From Pseudolabrys taiwanensis (lineage in GTDB: Bacteria > Pseudomonadota > Alphaproteobacteria > Rhizobiales > Xanthobacteraceae), in contig NZ_CP031417.1 in assembly GCF_003367395.1 (NCBI RefSeq), positions 4,092,001 through 4,156,000 of the forward strand: 64,000 nucleotides of DNA. Reading direction: 5' to 3'. The translations under genes and the position numbers were made by a program. Below the pieces are notes generated by a model. The model saw only the letters and a program-made list of their open reading frames with translations, did not search any database and had not been told where the DNA came from. This document shows, piece after piece, positions 54,426 to 62,427 of the stretch (its first letter is position 1; each line of letters starts with the position of its first letter).

Positions 54426-54850
54426 CGCGGGCCTCCCATGGCGAGATAGCCGACGATCCACACCAGAATGGTCAGCGCGACCGAGCCGACGATGGTAGCG
54501 ACCGCGAGCATTTCGCGTTCGTTAGGCTCGAAGCCGTGGCCGGTGTCCCAGATCAGGTGGCGGATGCCGCCGAGCATGTGGTGGAGAAGCGCCCACGTAT
54601 ACCCGAACAGCACCAGGCGGCCGATGAAGCTGCCGATGAACCATTCGAAATTGGCGTAGGCGTTGGGCCCGGAAGCCGCTGCGATCAGCCACCAGGCGAG
54701 CAGCAGCGTGCCGAAATACAATCCGGCGCCCGTGATGCGATGCACGATGGACATCATCATCGTGAGCATCGGTTTGTAGATTTGCAGGTGGGGCGAGGTG
54801 GGGCGCGCTCGGCGCGCTCCCGTGGTGGTGCTCGCCTCAAGCTCGGCCAT
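54422..54850 (-). CDS. sdhC: Succinate dehydrogenase cytochrome b556 subunit SdhC
   Basis: 142 residues from ATG 54850 with a GGGAGA ribosome site. The motif RPTSPHLQIYKPMLTMMMSIVHRITGAGLYF includes the haem/quinone-region residues, followed by WALLHHMLGGIRHLIWDTGHGFE with the haem-ligand histidine. Three membrane helices. First gene of the sdhCDAB operon; a divergent LysR gene starts 222 bases upstream. Confidence 0.95.
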   Translation of the reverse strand: MAELEASTTTGARRARPTSPHLQIYKPMLTMMMSIVHRITGAGLYFGTLLLAWWLIAAASGPNAYANFEWFIGSFIGRLVLFGYTWALLHHMLGGIRHLIWDTGHGFEPNEREMLAVATIVGSVALTILVWIVGYLAMGGPR

Positions 54851-55072
54851 TGTCGATCTCCCACTCCGCACCACCGGATCCCTGTCGGTGGTCGCGGCCG
54901 GTTGGTAGCCAAAGCGAGCGCCGACCGCAACGCACTTAATGGTTGAAGTCGCAGCCAGCTTCGAACTGAAATTGTTCTAACTTCTTCAAATACGAAAATA
55001 GAAGGTGTAAAGTGTCTGTTCAATATGTGATTTACGTAGATAGCCTTCGCAAAATAAGAAGGATAGGGTTCC

Positions 55073-55960
55073 GTGCGCTACGACTTCACCGATCTGAATC
55101 TTTTCCGCCATATCGTGGAGGCCGGGAGCATCACGCACGGCGCCGCACGGACGAACTTGGCGCTGGCGGCGGCCTCGACCCGCATCCGCAAGATGGAGCT
55201 GGCCTTCGGCACCGAGCTCCTGGTGCGCGGGCGCGGCGGCGTGACGCCGACGCAGGCCGGCCGCACGTTGTTACAGCACGCACGCGGTATCCTCGCGCAG
55301 ACCGAACGCATGCAGGAGGACTTGTCGCCTTACGCTCGCGGTCTCGCCGGCCAGGTCCGTGTCCTGTCGAACACCAATGCGCTCACTGAATTTCTGCCGG
55401 AGACCTTGAGCTCATTCCTGATGTCGCATCCCGACATCAGCGTCGACCTTGAGGAGCGCCTGTCCGACGAGATCGTCGGCTTGATCGCGGAAGGGACGGG
55501 CGACATCGGGATCGTCGCCGGCACGGTCGATTACGGCGGGCTGCATACGTTTCCGTTCCGCAGCGATCGTTTCGTGCTGGTGGTGTCCAGCCAGCATCCG
55601 CTCGCCGGCTCGGAGGGGGTCGCCTTCGCCGATGTCGTCGATTACGACATGATCGGGCTCGATCGCGCCAGCGCCATCCAACGCTTCCTGGCCGACCGCG
55701 CCGCGCGCATCGGCCGTGCCATCAAGCTGCGCGTTCAGTTGCGCAGCTTCGACGCCATCTGCCGGTTGGTCGAAGCCAATGTCGGTGTTGGCATTGTGCC
55801 GGGGACCACGGTGAAACGCACGATGCGCAACATGGCGATCAGCGCGGTCCAGCTGACCGACCCATGGGCCCAGCGCGATCTCACCATCTGCGTACGCGAT
55901 ATCGAGGCGCTGCCGCCTTATGCGCGGCAGTTGGTGGATCATTTGAGGGCCGGTGTATGA
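55073..55960 (+). CDS. LysR-family transcription regulator (2)
   Basis: 295 residues starting at GTG 55073. The wHTH FTDLNLFRHIVEAGSITHGAARTNLALAAASTRIRKMELAFGTELLVR and LysR effector-binding domain are complete. It lies opposite sdhCDAB with a 222-bp AT-richer space between, so it may respond to a C4-dicarboxylate or to redox state and regulate sdh or the mch gene downstream. This role is inferred from position only. Confidence 0.9.
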   Translation: MRYDFTDLNLFRHIVEAGSITHGAARTNLALAAASTRIRKMELAFGTELLVRGRGGVTPTQAGRTLLQHARGILAQTERMQEDLSPYARGLAGQVRVLSNTNALTEFLPETLSSFLMSHPDISVDLEERLSDEIVGLIAEGTGDIGIVAGTVDYGGLHTFPFRSDRFVLVVSSQHPLAGSEGVAFADVVDYDMIGLDRASAIQRFLADRAARIGRAIKLRVQLRSFDAICRLVEANVGVGIVPGTTVKRTMRNMAISAVQLTDPWAQRDLTICVRDIEALPPYARQLVDHLRAGV

Positions 55961-55981
55961 GGGCGTGTTCGCGCCAGCGCC

Positions 55982-57034
55982 TCACTTCACCATCAGCACC
56001 CAATAATCCAAGTCGAGAATAACCTCCGGCTCGTAGTCGTCGCCCGACTTATACGGAAAATCGGGGCAAGGCCGATCCTTCGTCGCCACCGTGCGCAGGC
56101 GCAACGCGCCGACGTCGCTGCGGCCCGGGATGTCGGCCTTGGCCAGCACCTCCGACCAGGCAAACACGGTCAGCCCTGCAAACAAAGGTGCGACGTGCCG
56201 CCCGCCATTGATGGCCGCGACATGGAACGCATTGCCGAGTCCATTGAACGACAGCGCGCGCGCAAGCGAGATCACGTGGCCGCCGTAGATCAACCGTTTG
56301 CCGAAGCGGTCCTTGCTCTGGGCGAACTGGTTGAAGTGCACCTTGGCCGTGTTCTGGTAGAGGCGCGTCGCGATCATATGCTCGGCTTCCTCAACGGTCA
56401 TGCCGTCGACATGATCGATCTTCTCGCCGACCTGATAATCGCCGAAACGATGTTGGCTGCCGGAAAGCGTGAGGTCATACGCATCCGCCTTGATCGGCGG
56501 ACAAGCCGCTCCCAGCAGCGACGCATCCACCGCTTTCGGCAGATCCGGCACCGTGTCGCCGGGCGAAGGCGCGCTCTCGTCACGTTTGCGCACCATCACC
56601 CAGCGTGCGTAGTCGAGCACCGCCTCGCCACGCTGGTTGAAACCACGCGAGCGCACGTAAACGATGCCGCTCTTGCGGTTTGAATTCTCGCGCAGGCCGA
56701 TCACCTCCGACACCGCGTTGAGCGTATCGCCCGGATACACCGCCTTGAGGAAACGGCAGTCGGCGTAACCGAGATTGGCCACCGCGTTCAGCGAGATGTC
56801 CGGCACCGTCTTGCCGAACACGATGTGGAACACCAACAGGTCGTCGATCGGCGCGCGCGGATAGCCGGTCGCCTGCGCAAAGGCATCGGAGGATTGCACC
56901 GCAAAGCGCCCACCGAACAACGCGTTGTAAAGCGCGACGTCCCCGACGGTGACCGTTCGCGGTGTGGCGTGGCGGATCTCCTGGCCGAGCCGAAAATCCT
57001 CGAAGAAATTGTCCGGATTGGTCTTGGAATTCAT
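55982..57034 (-). CDS. mch: Mesaconyl-CoA hydratase (MaoC-like), ethylmalonyl-CoA pathway
   Basis: 350 residues with two hot-dog domains. The segments FFEDFRLGQEIRHATPRTVTVGD, VFGKTVPDISLNAVANLGYADCRFLKAVYPGD, MTVEEAEHMIATRLYQNTAKVHFNQFAQ and RLIYGGHVISLARALSFNGL agree closely with Rhodobacter-type Mch, which interconverts mesaconyl-C1-CoA and methylmalyl-CoA. This step regenerates glyoxylate from acetyl-CoA. The gene is convergent with the LysR gene. Other pathway genes are not in this window. Confidence 0.88.
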   Translation of the reverse strand: MNSKTNPDNFFEDFRLGQEIRHATPRTVTVGDVALYNALFGGRFAVQSSDAFAQATGYPRAPIDDLLVFHIVFGKTVPDISLNAVANLGYADCRFLKAVYPGDTLNAVSEVIGLRENSNRKSGIVYVRSRGFNQRGEAVLDYARWVMVRKRDESAPSPGDTVPDLPKAVDASLLGAACPPIKADAYDLTLSGSQHRFGDYQVGEKIDHVDGMTVEEAEHMIATRLYQNTAKVHFNQFAQSKDRFGKRLIYGGHVISLARALSFNGLGNAFHVAAINGGRHVAPLFAGLTVFAWSEVLAKADIPGRSDVGALRLRTVATKDRPCPDFPYKSGDDYEPEVILDLDYWVLMVK

Positions 57035-57126
57035 GGGGAAGAGCCGTTTTGCGCGGATTTGGCCGATGCTTTCATCTTACACGGCCCGCGGCCTTACTGC
57101 GCAAGGCCAAAATCCCGGCACGCGAT

Positions 57127-57152
57127 GTAACCGGCCGCCCTCATCGACCGAA
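57127..57152 (+). promoter_or_regulatory. SigF-type promoter upstream of the sigma gene
   Basis: GTAACC at 57127-57132, exactly 16 bases, and CGAA at 57149-57152 match the form described for Caulobacter SigF (GTAACC-N16-CGAA). It is 52 bases upstream of the sigma-factor ATG, so the sigma factor would control its own gene. Confidence 0.82.
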
Positions 57153-57203
57153 TAGGAGGCATCGGGAATCCGGCCGTGCGTTGCGCCGGTCGAAGGAGAT
57201 CGT

Positions 57204-57908
57204 ATGAGCGGCCAGGCGTTTCAACCGAACGTGATGGCGCCGTGTAGCGAGTGTGCGTTGCATCCTGCGCCATTTGCGGACATGTCGGGGCGCAGTCCAC
57301 GAGCGCGGCGTGCCATGACGACGGCTGAAACGCAGTCCCTTAACGCCGACGACCTCCGCCGTTCAGCTCAGATGGCGGCGGCGCAGGCGGGCGACCGTGC
57401 CGCCTACGAGGCGCTGTTGCGCGATTGCGTGCCGTTGATCAAGGCCATTGCCGGCCGGCAGGGTGTGCCCCGGGACCGCCGAGACGATGTCGTGCAGGAT
57501 GTGTTGCTGACGATCCACCGCGCGCGCCATACCTACGATCCGTCCCGTCCGTTCACCGCCTGGCTCCGCGTCATCGCCGAGCGCCGTGCGATCGATGTAT
57601 TGCGCCGGACGCGCCGCAACGATCTGCGTGAGGTGCACGCACCGCTGGCCTTCGACGCCTATCCCGACGAAGATGCCGACCCCGCGCGCGGTGTCGCGCA
57701 GACGGAGGTCTCGGGCCGGGTGAGCGAGGCGCTGGCGGGACTGCCGCCGAGCCAGCGCGAGGCGGTCGAGACCTTGGTGCTACAGGAGCAAACACTGACG
57801 GAAGCCGCGATCGCCACGCGCCGCACCAAAGTGGCGCTGAAAGTGAACTTGCATCGCGCGCTCAAGACGCTGCGTAGCAAGCTCGCGCGAACGGAGTGGA
57901 CGCCATGA
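57204..57908 (+). CDS. sigF: ECF sigma factor, SigF-type
   Basis: 234 residues from ATG 57204, preceded by a strong AAGGAGA ribosome site; a later ATG at 57315 would remove 37 residues. Sigma-70 region 2 (DDVVQDVLLTIHRARHTYDPSRPFTAWLRVIAERRAIDVLRR) and region 4 (PSQREAVETLVLQEQTLTEAAIATRRTKVALKVNLHRALKTLR) are evident. The unusual N-terminal extension has a CSEC motif (residues 14-17). The stop overlaps the next gene as ATGA, the normal sigma/anti-sigma coupling. It likely activates the adjacent module. Confidence 0.92.
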   Translation: MSGQAFQPNVMAPCSECALHPAPFADMSGRSPRARRAMTTAETQSLNADDLRRSAQMAAAQAGDRAAYEALLRDCVPLIKAIAGRQGVPRDRRDDVVQDVLLTIHRARHTYDPSRPFTAWLRVIAERRAIDVLRRTRRNDLREVHAPLAFDAYPDEDADPARGVAQTEVSGRVSEALAGLPPSQREAVETLVLQEQTLTEAAIATRRTKVALKVNLHRALKTLRSKLARTEWTP

Positions 57909-58573
57909 CCGGCTCGCCCCACGATCGCCTGATCCAGGGTCTCGCCGCCGACCTGACGCCGGTGCGGCCGTTGCCGGCGCCTGCGTTGCGGGCGCTCGGC
58001 TGGCTCGGCGCCGTCGGCGCTGTTGCGATAGCGCTTGCCGTCTTCGCCGATCTCCACGCCATGTGGGAGCGGATCACCATGGCGCCCGATATGTGGCTCG
58101 CCGTCATCGGATCGATCGCGACGGCAGTTCTCGCCAGTATCGCCGCCTTCGAACTGAGCCTGCCCGACGCACGCCGTGACTGGGCCTGGCTGCCTGTGCC
58201 GGGCTTGTTGTTGTGGATCGGCGCCAGCGGCTTCGGCTGCCTGCGCTCGTGGGTATTGCCGGACACGCATGTCGCGGTGATGGGGGAGTCGCGGGACTGC
58301 CTCGTGTTCATCGTCGCGTTGTCGGTACCGTTGTCGGCGTTGATGCTGGTGATGCTGCGCCGGGCCTGTCCGTTGCAGCCGGGACTAACCGCGGCGATGG
58401 GCGGCCTCGCGGTTGCCGCGGCTGCGGCGACCTTGCTCAATTTCTTCCATCCGTTCGATGCGGCGGCAACCGATCTCGCCGTTCACGCGTTCGCCGTGGG
58501 CCTGGTCGTCGCCGCTAACCGTGTGCTCGGCGGACGGGTGTTCGCCGCGCCGATTTTTTCGCGGCCGATGTAA
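57905..58573 (+). CDS. nrsF: NrsF-type (DUF1109) anti-sigma factor
   Basis: 222 residues with about six membrane helices and no large soluble domain, the DUF1109 layout. The N-terminus MTGSPHDRLIQGLAADLTPVRPL is cytoplasmic. Cysteines lie at 112, 132 and 155 in loops or helix ends; in the Caulobacter protein two cysteines are needed for metal or oxidant sensing. It should hold SigF at the membrane until a stress signal releases it. The ATG overlaps the sigF stop codon. Confidence 0.9.
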   Translation: MTGSPHDRLIQGLAADLTPVRPLPAPALRALGWLGAVGAVAIALAVFADLHAMWERITMAPDMWLAVIGSIATAVLASIAAFELSLPDARRDWAWLPVPGLLLWIGASGFGCLRSWVLPDTHVAVMGESRDCLVFIVALSVPLSALMLVMLRRACPLQPGLTAAMGGLAVAAAAATLLNFFHPFDAAATDLAVHAFAVGLVVAANRVLGGRVFAAPIFSRPM

Positions 58574-58595
58574 CCGCGGGCGGGGTGCGACCGAA
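58570..58595 (+). promoter_or_regulatory. Second SigF-type promoter, overlapping the nrsF stop
   Basis: GTAACC at 58570-58575 uses the nrsF stop codon (TAA), followed by exactly 16 bases and CGAA at 58592-58595. This is a second exact match to GTAACC-N16-CGAA and would drive the MXKDX gene and probably the cytochrome and molybdoenzyme genes. Confidence 0.82.
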
Positions 58596-58646
58596 GAGGA
58601 GGAGATGGCGCAACGGCGTCATCGCACATCCTCTGGAGGAGTAACC

Positions 58647-58883
58647 ATGACCCGTTCCCGCATCATCCTGTCCCTGGCCGCCGCGACCGTTGGCTTCACG
58701 CTCGCCGTCGCCCCCGGCGCCTTCGCGCAGGACAGCATGAAGAAAGACACGATGACCAAGGACAGCATGTCCAAGGACAACATGAAGAAGGACTCGATGT
58801 CGAAGGATTCGATGTCCAAGGACTCCATGTCGAAAGACAACATGTCCAAGGATTCCATGTCCAAGGACCACATGAAGAAATAA
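58647..58883 (+). CDS. Pentapeptide MXKDX-repeat secreted protein
   Basis: 78 residues from ATG 58647 with a clear TGGAGGAG ribosome site. A signal peptide (about 1-28, ending GAFAQ) precedes ten near-perfect MxKDx units (DSMKKD TMTKD SMSKD ...), the MXKDX repeat family. This protein type occurs beside ECF sigma factors and is thought to be stress-induced and Met/Lys/Asp rich, perhaps binding metals. The function is not established. Confidence 0.92.
   Translation: MTRSRIILSLAAATVGFTLAVAPGAFAQDSMKKDTMTKDSMSKDNMKKDSMSKDSMSKDSMSKDNMSKDSMSKDHMKK
58731..58880 (+). repeat. 15-bp tandem repeats of the MXKDX gene
   Basis: Ten imperfect 15-base units, such as ATGTCCAAGGACTCC, encode the MxKDx repeats. 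Repeat number could vary without frameshift. Confidence 0.9.
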
Positions 58884-58964
58884 CCGTGCTTGGGGCGGCC
58901 GGGTGCTGCATCCGCGGGCCCGGTCGCCTCGTAGCTGCGCAAGGAATGTCACGGAGAGAGCGTC

Positions 58965-59585
58965 ATGAGCGTGCAGGCGATCGCCACAAGGACCGAACGT
59001 ACGGCCGTCATTCATCCGGTCTGGGTTCGCATCGCGCATTGGATCAACGCGGTGGCGATCCTGGTGATGATCGGCTCCGGTTGGCAGATTTACGATGCTT
59101 CACCGTTGTTCGGCTTCACGTTCCCGCGGCAGATCGCGCTCGGCCAATGGCTCGGCGGTGCGTTGCAGTGGCATTTCGCGGCGATGTGGGTGCTGGTCGT
59201 CAACGGGCTCGTCTATGTGACGCTCGGCTTCGTTACCGGCCGCTTCCGCCGCAAGCTGCTGCCCATCTCGCCGGGCGCGGTGCTGGCCGATACCAAGGCG
59301 GCGCTGACCTTCAAGCTCAGCCATGAGGACCTGTCGCATTACAACGCCGTGCAGAAGTTGCTGTATGCCGGCATTCTTCTCGTGGGCGCGGTCATCGTGT
59401 TGTCCGGTCTCGCGATTTGGAAGCCGGTGCAATTCCAGGAACTGACCGCGCTGTTCGGCGGCTACGACGTCGCCCGCTATGTTCACTTCGCCTGCATGGC
59501 GGCGATCGTCGGCTTCCTGGTCGTTCATGTATCGCTCGCGCTGCTGGTGCCGAAGAGCCTGCGCGCGATGGTCGCCGGCAAGTAG
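58965..59585 (+). CDS. Cytochrome b (b561-type) membrane protein
   Basis: 206 residues with four membrane helices. Candidate haem-ligand histidines are H17 and H25 in VIHPVWVRIAHWINAVAILVM, H in LQWHFAAMWVLVVNGLVYV and in HFACMAAIVGFLVVHVSLALL, the pattern of dihaem cytochrome b/b561 anchor subunits. It likely passes electrons from quinol to the neighbouring molybdoenzyme. It starts 81 bases after the MXKDX gene and 10 bases before the oxidoreductase gene. Confidence 0.88.
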   Translation: MSVQAIATRTERTAVIHPVWVRIAHWINAVAILVMIGSGWQIYDASPLFGFTFPRQIALGQWLGGALQWHFAAMWVLVVNGLVYVTLGFVTGRFRRKLLPISPGAVLADTKAALTFKLSHEDLSHYNAVQKLLYAGILLVGAVIVLSGLAIWKPVQFQELTALFGGYDVARYVHFACMAAIVGFLVVHVSLALLVPKSLRAMVAGK

Positions 59586-59595
59586 GAGAAGCGAT

Positions 59596-60369
59596 ATGCG
59601 TATCCGCAAAATCATTCCCGGCGTCGATTCCAAGCTCCTGATCAAGGACGCCGCCAAGCTGATGCCTGATGCCTCGCGCCGCGGCTTCCTGCGTGGTGCG
59701 GCGAGTTTGGGCGCGCTCGCCTTCTTGACCGGTTGCGACATCGTCGACGGCGACACGGCCGAAGGCGTCTTGCGCAAGGTGTCGGAGTTCAACGACGGCG
59801 CGCAGGCGGCTTTGTTCAGCCGCACCAAGCTGGCGCCGACCTACAAGGAAAGCGACATCACGCGGCCATTCCCGTTCAACGCCTATTATAGTGAGGACGA
59901 AGCGCCGGTGGTCGACGGCGACAGCTACAAGCTCGAGATTTCAGGCCTCGTCGAGAACAAGAAGCCGTGGACGCTGAAGGAGCTTCATGCGCTGCCGGAG
60001 GTGTCGCAGATCACCCGTCACATCTGCGTCGAGGGCTGGAGCGCGATCGGCTCGTGGCAGGGCGCTTCGCTCGCCGACTTCCTGAAACGCATCGGCGCCG
60101 ACACGCGCGCGAAATACGTCTGGTTCCAGTGCGCGGAGGGCTATACCAACACCATCGACATGCCGACCGCGTTGCATCCGCAGACGCAGATGTCGTTCAA
60201 GTTCGACAACAAGATCCTGCCGCGCGCCTACGGCTTTCCGATGAAAATCCGCATCCCCACCAAGCTCGGCTTCAAGAATCCGAAATACGTGGTGGCGATG
60301 GAAGTCACCAACGTCGACAAAGGCGGCTATTGGGAGAACCAGGGCTACAACTGGTTCTCGGGGCTTTGA
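59596..60369 (+). CDS. Tat-exported molybdopterin oxidoreductase, MsrP/YedY-like
   Basis: 257 residues from ATG 59596. The Tat motif SRRGFLRGA (27-35) precedes a lipobox-like LTGC (C47). The molybdenum-ligand cysteine is C144 in RHICVEGWSAIGSW, the sulfite-oxidase/MsrP fold. The conserved region AEGYTNTIDMPTALHPQTQMS and AYGFPMKIRIPTKLGFKNPKYV fits the family. MsrP repairs oxidised methionines in periplasmic proteins; here the partner is the b-type cytochrome. A sulfite-oxidising or other role is possible. Confidence 0.87.
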   Translation: MRIRKIIPGVDSKLLIKDAAKLMPDASRRGFLRGAASLGALAFLTGCDIVDGDTAEGVLRKVSEFNDGAQAALFSRTKLAPTYKESDITRPFPFNAYYSEDEAPVVDGDSYKLEISGLVENKKPWTLKELHALPEVSQITRHICVEGWSAIGSWQGASLADFLKRIGADTRAKYVWFQCAEGYTNTIDMPTALHPQTQMSFKFDNKILPRAYGFPMKIRIPTKLGFKNPKYVVAMEVTNVDKGGYWENQGYNWFSGL

Positions 60370-60618
60370 TCCCGCCGCGCTCTCGTTCTTTAGGATGAGA
60401 AGACGGGCGGATCGCTTGTCATAACCGATCTCTTCCGTTAGCACACCGGCGCGCCGATGAGCGACACGCCGTTGCCGCAAGCGCCCTGCTGCATCTCCGC
60501 TCATCCGGTCGCACGATAATTCTTGCGCGACCCGCCCCACACCCGGCATGACGCCCGGTGCGCGAGCACCAATCGCGCGCGCGAACGATATTTCGCGCTC
60601 CGACCAAGGATGATTGCG
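60370..60618. other. Intergenic region between the oxidoreductase and DUF3311 genes
   Basis: No gene was seen in these 249 bases. There is no clear terminator with T-run. It contains mixed inverted motifs near 60520-60560 but nothing firm. Confidence 0.4.
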
Positions 60619-60825
60619 ATGGACCGGGAACAGCCAAAACGCCGCCTCTGGAGCTGGTGGTACCTGCTCTTCATTCTCCTCTGCGGCGTATCGTTGTGGC
60701 CGCCGTTCTTCAACCGCATCGAGCCGACGTTGATCGGCATCCCTTTCTTCTACTGGTTTCAACTCGCGCTGATCCTCGCCGGCGCGGTGGTGACCGCTGT
60801 CGTCTATTTCGCGACCGAAGAATGA
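60619..60825 (+). CDS. DUF3311 small membrane protein
   Basis: 68 residues from ATG 60619, after AAGGA (ATG 60610 is in the same frame). Two membrane helices (WYLLFILLCGVSLWPPFF and YWFQLALILAGAVVTAVVYF) with EPTLIGIPFFYW between them, the DUF3311 pattern. These small proteins lie directly upstream of MctP-type symporters and are thought to be accessory subunits. Confidence 0.85.
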   Translation: MDREQPKRRLWSWWYLLFILLCGVSLWPPFFNRIEPTLIGIPFFYWFQLALILAGAVVTAVVYFATEE

Positions 60826-60867
60826 ACGCGCTGCGCGCCCGAACGACGCTCGAAAAGGAACTTGGAT

Positions 60868-62415
60868 TTGCAGAACATTAATTGGGTCGCGCTCGCCGTC
60901 TTCGTGTTGCTGTTCGGGTTTGTGACGTGGCTTGGTTTCGCCGCCGCGCGTTGGCGCAAGGGCGATCTCGATCAATTGCATGAATGGGGCCTCGGCGGCC
61001 GCCGCTTCGGCACCATGGTCACCTGGTTCCTGATCGGCGGCGATCTCTATACGGCTTATACCTTCATCGCCGTGCCGGCCTTGGCGTTCGGTGCTGGCGC
61101 CATCGCCTTCTTCGCGATCACGTATACGATCCTGATCTATCCGCTGCTGTTCGTCGTTTTCCCGCGCATTTGGCGTGTCTGTCACAAGCACGGCTACATC
61201 ACCGCCGGTGACTTCGTGCGCGGTCGTTTCGGCAATCGCTGGCTTGCGCTTGCGATCACGGTCACGGGGCTGGTCGCCACCATGCCCTACATCGCGTTGC
61301 AGCTTGTCGGCATGCAGGTCGTCGTCGGCGCGATGGGCGTCAGCGGCTCCGGCCTCCTGGGCGAACTGCCGCTGATCATCGCCTTCCTCATCCTTGCGGC
61401 CTTCACCTACACCAGCGGCCTGCGCGCGCCGGCTTCTATTGCCATCGTCAAGGACATCCTGATCTACATTACGGTCTTCGCCGCGATCATCATCATCCCG
61501 ATCGAGATCGGCGGCTTTGGCAAGGTGTTCTCGGCGGTGCCGCCGGAGAAGCTCCTGCTCGCCATGCCGGGCCCGAACTCGACCGGCGCGTACGGCGCCT
61601 ATGCCACGCTCGCGCTCGGCTCGGCGCTGGCGCTGTTCCTCTATCCGCACTCGATCACCGGCATCCTCAGCGCCTCGAGCGGCCACGCGATCCGCCGCAA
61701 TGCGGCGCTGTTGCCCGGCTATTCGTTCGTGCTTGGTCTGCTGACGCTGCTCGGCTTCTTCGCCATCGCCGCCGGCGTCGCGGGGCTGCCGCAGTTCGCC
61801 GAGGGCTTCAAGGAGTTCGGCAACAACTACGCGGTTCCCGCGCTGTTCCTGCACGCCTTCCCGTCGTGGTTCGTCGGCGTCGCCTTCGCGGCCATCGCCA
61901 TTGGCGCCCTGGTGCCGGCGTCGATCATGTCGATCGCCGCGGCAAACCTCTACACCCGCAACATCCACCGCGAGTTCATCAATAAGAACCCGACGCCGGA
62001 GCAGGAAACGCAGATGGCGAAATGGGTATCGCTCATCGTCAAGGCGGGCGCGCTGGTGTTCATCCTGTTCATCCCGACGAAATACGCGATCTATCTGCAA
62101 TTGCTCGGCGGCATCTGGATTATCCATACCTTGCCGGCGGTGATGCTCGGCGCCTTCACGCGCTGGTTCAATTCGTGGGCGCTGCTGGTTGGTTGGGCGG
62201 TCGGCATCGCGCTCGGCACCATCATGGCGGCGGCAACCGGTTTGACGCCGACTTATCCGCTGGTCATCGCCGGCTTCTCGCTGCCCGGCTACACGGCGCT
62301 TTACACGGTCGTGCTCAACTTGCTGATCGCCGTTGTGCTGACGCCGGTTTTCAATGCCATCGCCGCCGCGCGCAACGCGGCGGACCAGACGGCGGAGGCC
62401 GATTACGTCGCCTGA
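60868..62415 (+). CDS. mctP: Sodium:solute symporter, MctP-type monocarboxylate permease
   Basis: 515 residues from TTG 60868, spaced seven bases after AAGGAA; TTG 60862 is an alternative. At least twelve membrane helices. The N-terminal region HEWGLGGRRFGTMVTWFLIGGDLYTAYTFIAVPA closely resembles rhizobial MctP, which takes up lactate, pyruvate, propionate and similar acids. It is paired with DUF3311 upstream. The substrate range is inferred from the family. Confidence 0.85.
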   Translation: MQNINWVALAVFVLLFGFVTWLGFAAARWRKGDLDQLHEWGLGGRRFGTMVTWFLIGGDLYTAYTFIAVPALAFGAGAIAFFAITYTILIYPLLFVVFPRIWRVCHKHGYITAGDFVRGRFGNRWLALAITVTGLVATMPYIALQLVGMQVVVGAMGVSGSGLLGELPLIIAFLILAAFTYTSGLRAPASIAIVKDILIYITVFAAIIIIPIEIGGFGKVFSAVPPEKLLLAMPGPNSTGAYGAYATLALGSALALFLYPHSITGILSASSGHAIRRNAALLPGYSFVLGLLTLLGFFAIAAGVAGLPQFAEGFKEFGNNYAVPALFLHAFPSWFVGVAFAAIAIGALVPASIMSIAAANLYTRNIHREFINKNPTPEQETQMAKWVSLIVKAGALVFILFIPTKYAIYLQLLGGIWIIHTLPAVMLGAFTRWFNSWALLVGWAVGIALGTIMAAATGLTPTYPLVIAGFSLPGYTALYTVVLNLLIAVVLTPVFNAIAAARNAADQTAEADYVA

Positions 62416-62427
62416 CCGTGGTGCTCG

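Noticed and set aside
50967..54449. A 1,160-codon plus-strand open frame opposite the TctC and sdhB, sdhA, sdhD genes.
   Set aside because: It runs antisense to highly conserved sdh genes and has a compositionally biased product.
59941..62127. A 728-codon minus-strand open frame over the molybdoenzyme and symporter genes.
   Set aside because: Antisense to the molybdoenzyme and MctP-type genes, whose family motifs are intact.
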